Assembly (NCBI RefSeq): GCF_008831285.2
Contig: NC_045140.1
Coordinates: 19,714,370-19,778,369 of the forward strand
Length of the DNA stretch: 64,000 nt
Direction of reading: 5' to 3'
Origin: Nymphaea colorata
Taxonomy: Eukaryota; Streptophyta; Magnoliopsida; Nymphaeales; Nymphaeaceae
The translations under genes and the position numbers were made by a program. The notes beneath the pieces were generated by a model, which saw only the letters and a list, made by a program, of their open reading frames with translations, had not been told where the DNA came from and did no database searches. How positions within the stretch are numbered: the first letter of the stretch is position 1; each line of letters opens with the position of its first letter. Shown piece by piece: positions 1 to 12,000 of the stretch.

Positions 1-3000
1 GATTGTCTCAGCTTCTGTTAATGAAGGTGCACCTCCAATAATGTCAAAGTCACCCTGGTTGCAGAAGGCATTAATAAATATATCTTCCAAATGAACTAAG
101 TTTGCAAATTGAATTATAAAACTAATCTAAAATAAAGAAGGCAAAATGAGAAACACTTCAAGAACTCATTATATAAGAGACAAACCTGAAGGTACCTATT
201 TGGGGCAGAGTGGCCAACTGCTCTTCTATATACCCATGATATTTCATATCGTTTAAGGGAAACTTTCTGCAAAAACATTGAGACATAAAGTGAGACATGA
301 TATGTTGTAACAGCATAGTTTTCCTCAACAGACTTGTCCTTTCTGAAGCAAATGAAAGAAACAGAATGAGTTGCAACGAGTAATAAGTTGATGGTGCCAC
401 AGTAGCAGTCAACTTTCACTTTTGGGATACACCATTCTTGGTGGAAGACAAAGAGAAGACATGAATAACAAGAAGCAAAATATGTTACCACATGAAAGTA
501 CTGCCAGTGCTGACAACAATAAGCACAGGTAAGGAACTTTGGCCAGGAAAGAACAAAGAGAAAAAACCATAAGGCCAATGCAATATAGGATAAGCATGAT
601 GAGGAAATTACATTTATGAGTGAAATAGATATTGTTTGTTAAAAATTTACGTGAGAACACTGTTGTCAATTTTCATCTTGTTTCCAATAGCTTACGCAGT
701 CTAAGCTACTTTATATATATATATATATATATATACAACACCTATGGCAAGTTTATTTCGACATGCTTAAATTTCTGCCCACTTGAATGCCATTTGACAA
801 ATCATTAAGTAAACTCTAAATAAGGGGCTATTAATGCCTTCTTGCTCTTCATCAGAAATAATTGTTTATACTTTATAGTTATATTAATTTTAGCTGGGGT
901 GGCGATACAAATAATAAAGACTCCAGAATAGGATTTTTGTAACTTCTTAGGGGCATTGTTGCTATCATGAAAGTCGAGGAGAAGAAAAAGGTCACTTTGT
1001 GATTTAGAGAAGTACAGATATATGGCTGCTACAGTGATCGTGATTTTGTGGCTTAGACAAATTATAATGGACACAGCAGATGGTTTAGGAAAACCTACAG
1101 ACTAAGTTGTGGTAATAAAAGTTCTACCTATGTAGTGCAAAATCACATGCTTCATGAGCAAACCAAGAACATAAAGGTAGAACATCACTTTGTTTGAGAA
1201 GAGTACTTGCAAGTTGCAAAGACTTAATTTTCTTAGCAATCTTTCAGTGATAGCACCATAACTTTGAGATGATGTTAAATTTTTTAAACTCAGGTGCATT
1301 CTTTTTATCCAAATATATGTTAATTATATGCATGTATATGTATGTTATGTATGTGTACTAGAACAGTATATCATATATAGGTTGAATATGTATTTTATTT
1401 TTGTTTTTCTGTTTTTTTATACTTATTTTTATCATATATAGGTTTACTAGCAATTGGCTACTCCCAAGTTCCCAACAGCACCATTTGGAGCCGTTGGCAC
1501 AAGCCAACTACTAGATCAGGCCCTTGCTGACTGACATATTGAGGGTATTCCACTCTTGTTTCTTCAACAAATTTTTCTCAGCATTTTGAGAATATTATTC
1601 CTTTCCTTTTTCAGTGTGTGCTTTTGTGCTTTAATGCACATGCTTGGTTGTTCTTAGTGATTGGCTTGTAGCATCATTTTCTTCTTTGGGCTGGTTTTGC
1701 ACTATTTTGAAGGCATTCTTACAGTTTTTTGAACTAAAAAATACAAAAGAGATTTAAAATTTTACTTTATTGATTGTGTAAGTTGTGAAACCAAAATGGA
1801 GGGATGCAGATGAATGGAAGGATGAGACAAAGAGAGAAGGGGAAAAGAAATGATATATTAATCCAATATGTATGGTCTAAGAATCATCTCAGAAAGGGCA
1901 ATGTGGTAACTGATAAGGTATCATATACTATAATATAATTCAATTCATCTATAATTTAGATAGATTCATAGGAAAAAATAAAGAGCATGCAAGCTTTGCA
2001 TACCCGCACATAAATACATAGAAAAACTGGTACATGAAACTCATGGGGTGAGTATATTATCAATGATAAACACTAGTAAGAAATGGCAAGGAAAAACTAG
2101 TCATGCATGACGCAGTATCCAATATAGAACTTTGTGAAGACTGATAAACAGATGATAAAAAATGATAGACTATGTTATCACAGTAGGCTCATGATATGAG
2201 GCCCAATTGGTTTATACTATTTTAGTACATTAGCCAACAAAGGAGGGTATATACCAAGGCAAGTTCACATGCCAGAAGATCGAGAATGGCTAAAGCATAG
2301 ACCAGTTATAATGGCTTGAAATAATTAAATTCAATAACAAATTATGCATACAATTTTAAGCATGAAACTATGCCACTACAAATATACACATGAAGAGAGA
2401 GAGAAACTTCAGTTTATGAAAGGCAGGGATTGAAATTATTAAAAAAAAAAAACAAAAACAAATAAAGGTGGCTGCATGTCGATGGCTATCCAGAAAGTTC
2501 AAGTTGATGCTTATTAAGATAAACAATACATGATATTCTCCATTGAAAAATTCTGAGAAGAAAGGAGAAAGAAGATTATGATCAAGAAGGAAGCATACTG
2601 CACAGAAAAGAATAACCCTTTTGTCTGAAAGATGCAAATGTAAAAGCGATGAATATGGAGAGCAATGCATTAGAATTGAATACCTGTATTATTGTATAAT
2701 ATCTAAAGTCAGAATTTATATTGAGAACCAGAAATGGCATCTAACATGAGCCCAAAGGAACTAGTGACCACTTTTGTTGCTCCCTATCAGAGACAGAACC
2801 AGAACACTTGTGGTCCTTGACCAAGACAGTGAAAAAGAATAAAGATTGCCATCAGGTTTCCTAATAAAACTCTGAGAAGTGAGAACGCCACGTCATTGCA
2901 GAATGCAGAGAAAAGATATCTGAGACTCTGAAGTCAAAAGACAAGTGCATTTGACGTAACCGCCAAACAACATCAAAAGTAAAATTCACTCTATGCAAAA

Positions 3001-6000
3001 AGATTATTACCTGTTTCGCAACAACCCATTCAACAAAGGGCAAACGCAGCTCATGACAAAGCTCAAGCATGTCTCCTCCAGAAGTCAATAATTTAACAGC
3101 ATTCCTTCAGAACAGAACAAAAGGAAATACAAAAAGATCAGAGTATTTGTTGTTTTATAACAAAGTGAAAGTCATAAAGCAAAATTTAGCTAATATAAAT
3201 GGAAAACCTTTCAAAACAGATTCAAGTAAGCTAACTAAATAACAGTAGGCCTGAAACATGGTAGCAGAAGAACTAATTCTTTTTACAGGTATCTACCTAA
3301 TCCATCTAATGTTTAGATCATGCTCACATGCCTTCACTTCCACAGGAGTAGATGGTTTGCAATGTGGATCAAGACTTCAAGTGGGAGCATGCAAAGTAGC
3401 AAACTACTACCAAAACAAGCATTGCGATTGAGAGCACATAAAAAAATGTAGAAAGCAATCTGGTCTCTGTCCCACACATATGGGCCCAAGTTGATGCATG
3501 TGCCTTTCATACACCGTCATTAGCTGTATGGATATATATTGTTAATACCACAGATATAGGTATTTTCTGCACTTAATTCTTTGGGTCTGTTATCTAACAA
3601 GAATGGTGGAAATTAAGTAGACAAGGTTTATCTGGTATCATCATGCATTGCACTGCATTGTTATAGTAATGCAATGGTTGAAGAGATTGATGAGATCGAT
3701 AGTTGAAACTAGTTGGCATTGAGACATCAGATCTTGGTCAGGATCCGAAAGGTGCATTTTGCACATGGAATGTTTATTTATTATTATCTCTTGTTCATAT
3801 TATCCGCCATTGTATACTAAAGCAATATTACATAATAGAAGACATTAAATCATGACAGACATTGGAATTTGTTGTTGTTCTATGTCTCCTTGTATGTCAA
3901 ACGAGTACTGCTTGTGCCTAGCAGTACCCATACCATATGGGTACGTCCCGGGCATAGTTAAAGCATCACTGAGTACAGTCGATGTACCCAGGACAGTATC
4001 TGTCTTTTTTTGGACTTGGTCAATGTTGACCAAGTCCATTTCTTCCAAAAATTGGGGCCTTCTTTGTTCCTTTTTTTGGATTTTTAGTATGTTTGTTATT
4101 TCCATACTTTGTTCATTAGTTTCTACTTCATAATCTATACATTTTGAATCATGAATGTGTTTCGGTTTGTTTGAATTTGTTTTATACCAAGTTTTTTAAA
4201 AATGGTCTGTATCTGTACCCGTACCCGTACCTATGCGACATAGCCTCCTTGTCCTTTCTCTCTTATTTCTTGATGCTTATCAAATCTAGTGATATTTTGC
4301 AGAAATCTAACGTGGCACCGAAGTGGTGTTACATCTCGGGTTTGCAATTGATTCCAAAGTATGTGCCCCATGAGACCTTCATTTCTTCAAGTCAACATTT
4401 TATCCTTTCTCCAAAACTTCTATTCTCACTCCACCTGATTCTTAGACAAAATCTGTTTTTTTTTTTCAGTTTCCCCTTTTTCATTTGTCTACCATTCCTC
4501 AAGATCTGTTTTTCCCCAGTTTGTTCTACTTCAATCATCATACCCTTATTGTGTTCTCAGTCTCAGAAAGTATATTAAGTCAAACTTTTGGCACTCCCAT
4601 CTTGGTCATTGTATTTTTGTTAAAAGGCTTGTGCCATATGACCCTGTTCGTGGATCTAGTTTAAATCTTGAGTCTAATAATAAATTGTTTAGTCCCATTT
4701 TTTCTTTCAACTCAATCAATGAAAGAGTTTCGAAACCTTTTAAGACTATGTTCTGATGCTTAGGGACTTGTAATGCAATAAGACCATTAGCCAAGGGTTA
4801 TTTTGGTCATTTTATCCTTATATTACTAATGTCATGATCCCAGTATAGAGTTTGGGTTTGTGGAACCTAAGACCCACATCCCTTGGGAGATTTCCTCTTA
4901 AGTAATGTGATTAAGGTTGGAAGAACGCTATCACATACTTAGTAAAACTTACCAACCGACTGATTTGGGAACAATGGTAGGGATGATTAATCGACTCACA
5001 CAAAAGGGTATAAATCAACGTCGACAGGACGATGAAATATAGATGATGATGATCTGATTTTTTTTTAAATTGTGAGGGACAAAATATGTAGAAAAGAGAG
5101 TAGGCAATGGACAGAATACATAGAAGACAAAATAGGGCACAGGAAAGAATAAACTGGACAGAAAAACAAGAAGAGACAGGAATATTCAGGAATGTTACGA
5201 ACAGAGGATAAGTCAAGTCAATGACTCAATATGTACACACCTTTTGGAATTCTCACAGTCCAACGATCAAATGCTCTAATGCCATGTTATTTTTCCCAGA
5301 ATTGTTCAGCAAGAACTGAGAGGAGAGTTGAGCCAAAATGTACCACTCCAATATTATATTAGCGCTCTGCCTTATTACAATAATACCCTTGAGCTTATTG
5401 GGTATTCAGTATTCACGATAGTGCACAATCAAAATGCAAACAGCAAAACAAACAAAGAGAATGGATCTGAACCCAAATCCAACACATACACAAAAATACA
5501 CTGACTCTTAACATTGATCTCCTCCTTCAAGCCCTAAACAAGGACCTTTATAGAGAGGCAGACTCATAAATTGTCCAACTTCTATGCACCTACCCCGTAT
5601 CTATCCTTGAGGATGGTACCCCCTTCAAGCTCTCAATGGAGAAGCATATCTTCAAAGAGATGGAATATGGATTGCTTTGAATGGCTGTCTGCCTACTATT
5701 ACCCCAGTTAACTCATGCTTAAAAAATAAATTTTTTTATATTTCCAAATTCCAGCTACATATATTGCTAAAATTTTCTAGGAATAGTTTCTTTGCAGAAA
5801 ACACAAACCGATTTTGCAACGGACAGTCATCTAAAACACGAAGCTGAGGTATCTCAAATCTCTTTGCGCCATGTTGCTTGCAAACATCCTTGGCAACTCC
5901 TGAAACACGATCATGCAGGTCTGCCTCAACCATTTCGCTGAATGAAGAATCATCAGTTATGGTACTCTTTCTCCCACCAAGATGAGATTGTGCTTTCATT

Positions 6001-9000
6001 AAATAACTCTCTTCATCAAAAATGGCAGATATAACACGATCATAAACATATGAATCCTCTGAAGCTTGTATTGTCCGCAGAATATCTACAAAAATGCAAC
6101 TAGTTATGCTGAAGCAATAGAAAATAATTAAGGATTCAGAGAAAAGTATGTCTTAGTGATTATCAGATAGAAATCAGAAAGTAATCATGACCATCAAAAG
6201 GTGCAAAAAAAGAGCTCCTCATTATAGATGATACACATTTATATATGTAATCAAATGAGATAGAAAGTGTGACCTTAACATGATCAGAGGACAGCTCAAT
6301 GTTTCACTATATAACTAAAACAATATCAAGCAATTGTATACACTCCATCACATAGGTCTGGGTGCAGGCGCAGGTGCGGCAATTTGAAAAAAAAATTGGC
6401 ATCCAGACAAAGGGGATGTGTGTGTGTGCACGCAGTGCATGCATATGTGTGTGCACATGCATGTGTGCAAATACTTTTCTAATAAATCATAATTCATAAA
6501 AAAGATTGTGGTGAACTACAAAAGGTGGTTTTTTTTTACAAATATAACAAAAAGGAAAATTAAAGGTTATAACTTATAAAATATAAAACAAAAAACCTAA
6601 TATGTATCACCAACGCCTCCCCTTCACCACCTGCTGCATCCCCTCCACCACATGCCAAGCATGATCCTCATCCTTTTTCTTCCTGTTCCTACTCCTTGTT
6701 CTTGCTGACATGCCGCACCTACATGTTACATTGATGAAGGTGTGGGATCCCAAACCTCACAACCATGTTACGTAGTATATACATCAATAGGTTGGGGGTG
6801 GATAGAGATCAGAGGGAGGAGGCATGTTTCAGGATAAGAAACTGACACGAAAAGGAATTTGTGTTAGTGTTACATTATACAAGTGTCATATCTCAAATTT
6901 AACTATAAGATCATACCATCAAGCAGTATCTGGAAGACATTATTTTAATATGGGAAAATGGAAATGATTAATTTGAAATGTCAGGTGACTGTTTGGAAGA
7001 TTATAAAAAGTTAACCGCTCTTTTGCAAGTTTCTTTATCTTTTTGCATGTGTCAGCATAGCCTGTCTGTGTTAAATAGCTTATGCTAGCAGGGATGGGTG
7101 AATGATGATGAATTATAATTTAGCAAATCCTCGTTCTCAACCTCCAGGATGACATGCAAGATGGTAGACTTAGTTTCAGCAAAGCTGCATATTCCCCCCT
7201 TCTCTCCTCCCTTCCCACCCCAGAAAATTAAGAAACAACAACACTGAAACCACAGAAAATAGAGACCTGGATACACATACAGGTAACAGAACTTCCCAAT
7301 GGATTATATTCATGGAACTCACTTATTCTATGGTAATTGACCTTTTAAGGGTTGGAGATTAGCAAAGAATTTCCCTCATGCCAAACTAGGAAGTAGGAAC
7401 TAAGAAATGGAAAGAAGCTGCTGACAGGCATTGTTAGTAACATCTCATGGAGAAAGGGCAATCTGTAAAACTACACACTTGACAATTAATTTGTCAAGGG
7501 GGAGGGATTTCCTGCTAGTGTTGTAGTTGCATTAACCAAAGTTTTCCTCCTGTAGCATGAGAAGCATGCAATGCAATTATGGATGATATTTTCCTACGAG
7601 TTTTCAGTTCTTCTGAAAATATCAAGAAGCAAAATGATATCTTACCAAAAGATATTTTACATAGAAACTAGAACATACAACAACAAATCAGGTAGATATC
7701 CACAAAAATTTACAGTCAAATTTCCAGGAAACCAGTTACTGCCATAGCAAATAATAGATGGTAAGTTGTAATTAATGAAAAGAGATGACCTTTTAACCAC
7801 TCATCCTCCATTCGGGGGGGTAAAGCATCCTGCAAAACTTCCAAAGCAGAAGGTCGGTCAGATGGACTCGAGGCAACCAATCTTTGTAGTAAAACTGCTT
7901 GCTCCGGAAATTCGGAAGCCCAAACAGGAGGCAGTTTCCATTTTTGCTTCAGATCTGAAAGAATAACACTCCTTTCCATCACAGTTGCAAAAGGGTGCCA
8001 AAGCTCAAAGAAAACGATTCCTAGACTGTACATATCAACCTGCAAGTAATCCAGAATTGACAGAAAATTTCAATCTGATTGTCAACCAAGAGTGAGATAA
8101 TGCCTAATTATAGCAAAGTCAATGAGGCAATGGCAACCTTCTCATCTATGTGAGGCCAACCCTGCTCAATTTCAGGAGCTGTGTAAAGGTATGTCCCTAC
8201 TTTACCAGTCCCGTCAAATGAAACTCCGCTGACCTCATTTCCAAATGATGGATCATATTCTGACTGCTCGAACTTCAAGAACTTTGCTGGAATTTAAGGA
8301 ACAAAGAATTAAGATTGTGCTTCTTAGCCAGAAAAAGTGGTGTTTTTATGCCACAGAAAAGGGAAAAAAAAATGTCAAGAAGACCTGATTTCTTAAAATG
8401 AAGAATACAACATTTTTCTAAAGGAACTAATGGACAATGTTCCCATAGCAAATCATCCATGACAAAGACAAAGATGGATGAACCTACGGTGCAGTCAATA
8501 ATAGCATATAGCATGCCTTCAGCATGGTACCTAGGACAAAAAATACTAGTCATACTAAAGAAGACCAAAAGCTGGTGCCACATTTATAAACGAAACACCA
8601 AGTTCTTTGGGGCCCACATCTTGCGAGGGGCTAAGATAAAATCTCATAAAGCTAACAGAAATTCAGATCACTTTGGTCAACAAAGTATAATGATTTCTTA
8701 CCAACCAGATGCCCATCCAAACAAATACCTGGTTACTGAAGCAGTTCTGATTTATGGTGCAAATGAAAATGGACTGGAACAGAATGCTTTTATTGGTACA
8801 TAAATGGCTAAAATGCTCCTATATTGCTAGCTCCCTATTTCATTTTGTTATACGACCATGATAACTAGTTGAAAAAAGATCCAATCATTCAGTTAAGGTA
8901 CAAACAAATTAGAAGTTAAATCACTACCTTTTCATAGTCTAAGGTCATGATGTTTTTCAACTTACGTTTAAGTGCCATGAGTACAAAACTGAACGAACCA

Positions 9001-12000
9001 TTAGGATATAACATTACTGGACTATCCAACCAAAAGAATCATATAAACTGAAGTGCATGTTCCCATTGTGATCATGATGAACAGAACAAGAAGCAACAGA
9101 GAAAAAAGCATTATACCTAAGCCAAAGTCCCCAATTTTAATGTCCCCAACTGCACCAAAAAAAATATTATTGGGATTTAGATCACGATGAATGATTCCCT
9201 GCCCATGAATGTGGGCCAAGCCTTCAACAATTTGACGAAAGAAATGCCATGCAGATTCCTTGTCAAAATGTTCCTTGTAAGATTCCTCAAAATACTGGCG
9301 CAAAGTCCTGAAAAGAAACAAACAGCAAGAAACACTGATAAGTTTCAAGAGAAAGGCATTAAAAACATAAAAACAGAAAATGCAGACGCTTTTTGAGAGT
9401 TCAGATCAGAAAAATAACATCCATATGGTGCAACAAACTTGCATTACATGAAAGCAATTATGAAAGGTAGCCAACAAATGAAAGCAAAAATCAGCTCAAA
9501 ATAAGCAAAGAATACAACATATATACAGACCCTACAGCAGAGCCTTTTTTTTTTCTTTTCGTAAGCAGATTCAGGATCTGGATTCTTTGGATTTGTCCCC
9601 GAATTTTTAATAAATTATACATAAATACACATATATGGGTGTGTGCATGTGTGTGTTGGAAAACTAGATCCCGACTACTGAAAAAATATGACAACTGACT
9701 TGTATAAGAAAATCAACTAAAGAATAAAAAACAAATAAATTCTTCAATAAAGAATTGACATGGACTTACTTAGGACAATACTCCATCTGTATGTACAAAT
9801 AAGTAGACAACATATTTTCAGATTCAACAGCATCAGAAGAGCCTGTTCTCCTGTGGCTGCATGTTGATTTCTCAAAAGTCAATGAACCTGTACTTATTTC
9901 CTCCGAACTGACACCAACTGAAGTTTCAAACCAGGCCTGAAAGTTGAAATGTTGCTAATGGTTTACAGTTAGGTCACTGCTTAAACATTTATAATATAAA
10001 TGAAGAAATTAGATCATCAAATAAGGGTGAGTGTGTAACTGTATCATTTAAATGCATGTACACTTGATTTGCATGCAAATGCATAGAGCATAAACTAAGG
10101 GGAGAAAAAAATCTATTTCCGGATAATAAAATGTAGAAATCAGAAATTCACACCTACACTGAACTACAAAAATACAAAACATAACTGTAACAAAAGAAGT
10201 TTCTAGGCAAAGAAGTTCAATTAACTGTTACATCTCAGACAATTCAATGCAATCAAGAGCACTCAGACAATAAAGAACCAAGATTATGTATCAGCCAACA
10301 TGTAGATGATCATAGAATCAAAATATGAACAGTTATTGATAAAGTTAAGAGAACTAATCTTTGATTAACCTAGAAAGAATCCCTAACTCCTCTTTATATA
10401 GACTAGAGGAGAGGGATAAGTTACAAGAAAGTCATTAAAAGAAACATTATTACACAAGTGCCCTCTCAAGCCTAATACTGAGTATAAACACGTCTTAACA
10501 CTCCCCCTCAAGTTGGAGCGTATATGTCAAACAAGCTCAACTTGGAACAACAACTTTGGAATGGTCCTCTTGCAAGAGCTTTAGTAAAAATATCAGCAGT
10601 TTGCCCTGTAGTTGAAATATGGGAGGTGCTTACAAACCCCTTTTGAATCATGTCTCTGGTATAGTGACAATCTACTTCAACATGCTTGGTTCTCTCATGG
10701 AAAGCAGGATTATTAGCAATAAACAGAGCAGCTTTGTTATCACCTAACAATTGCATAGGAAGAGGCACTTCCACAGTAAGATCCAACATCAGAGATCTAA
10801 CCCACATAACTTCAGCAGTAGCCTGAGCCATAGCTCTATACTCAGATTCTGCACTTGATCTGGCAACCACTGTCTGCTTCTTACTCTTCCATGTAACCAA
10901 GTTGGATCCAATAAACACACAAAACCCAGTAGTGGATTTTCTGTCAAGGTGACATCCCGCATAATCAGCATCAACATACACAGATATAGTGAGAGATGTA
11001 CCATTTTGAAAGAAGAGTCTCATTCCTGGTGAATTTTTCAGATACCTGAGAATCATCATGGCAGCATCCCAATGGACTTTCTTGGGCTTATCCATAAATT
11101 GACTCACTCTGCTGACAGCATAGGCAATATCAGGTCGAGTAACAGTGATATATAGGAGCTTCCCAACAATCCCTCTATATTGTCTAGCATCAACATCTTC
11201 AGTATCATCATCATACAAGCGAGTATTGATGTCCATGGGTGTAGAGGCAGGTCGACATCCTAGCATACCTGTCTCTTGCAAGACATCAGTAACGTATTTC
11301 CTTTGGCACATGATAAGACCCTTCTGATTTCTGGCAAACTCAATACCTAGGAAATAGCGTAGCTCACCAAGATCCTTGGTGACAAAGTGTCGTCCAAGGA
11401 CGCCCTTGATGTTGGAAATCCCCTGAATATCATCCCCTGTAACAATGATATCATCAACATAGACAAGAACTATCACTGTACCTGTAGAAGTTTTCTTGAC
11501 AAAAAGGGAATGATCAGCCGAAGAACGTCTGAAGCCCTCATACTCAATATTCTCTGATAATTTTTGAAACCAAGCTCGAGGACTTTGTTTCAGACCATAA
11601 ATTGCCTTTCTCAATCTACACACTTTCTGACACTCCCCCTCAGCAACAAACCCTGGTGGTTGCTGCATATACACTTCTTCATGTAGGTCACCATACAGAA
11701 AGGCATTTTTGACATCAAGCTGTGATAGAGACCAATTCTTGCTGACGGCAACAGCGAGAAGAACCCGTAAAGAAGCATGTCGTGCCACAGGAGAGAAGGT
11801 ATCATAATAATCAACCCCATAAGTCTGAGTATAGCCTTTTGCAACCAAGCGAGCCTTATATCTCTCAATGCTGCCATCTGCTCTGTACTTAACAGTAAAT
11901 ACCCATCGACAACCAACAATAGCTGCATCAGATGAAGGAGTAACTAGTGTCCAGGTGCCTCTAGACTGAAGGGCATCCATCTCTTCTTGCATAGCTGCGG

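Noticed and set aside
4144-4578. 144-codon plus-strand frame in a GCN2 intron
   Set aside because: Phe/Leu/Ser-rich from T- and C-rich DNA, antisense in an intron, no family resemblance.
8459-8803. 114-codon plus-strand frame between GCN2 kinase exons
   Set aside because: Lies wholly in a GCN2 intron on the opposite strand, with no domain or splice context.
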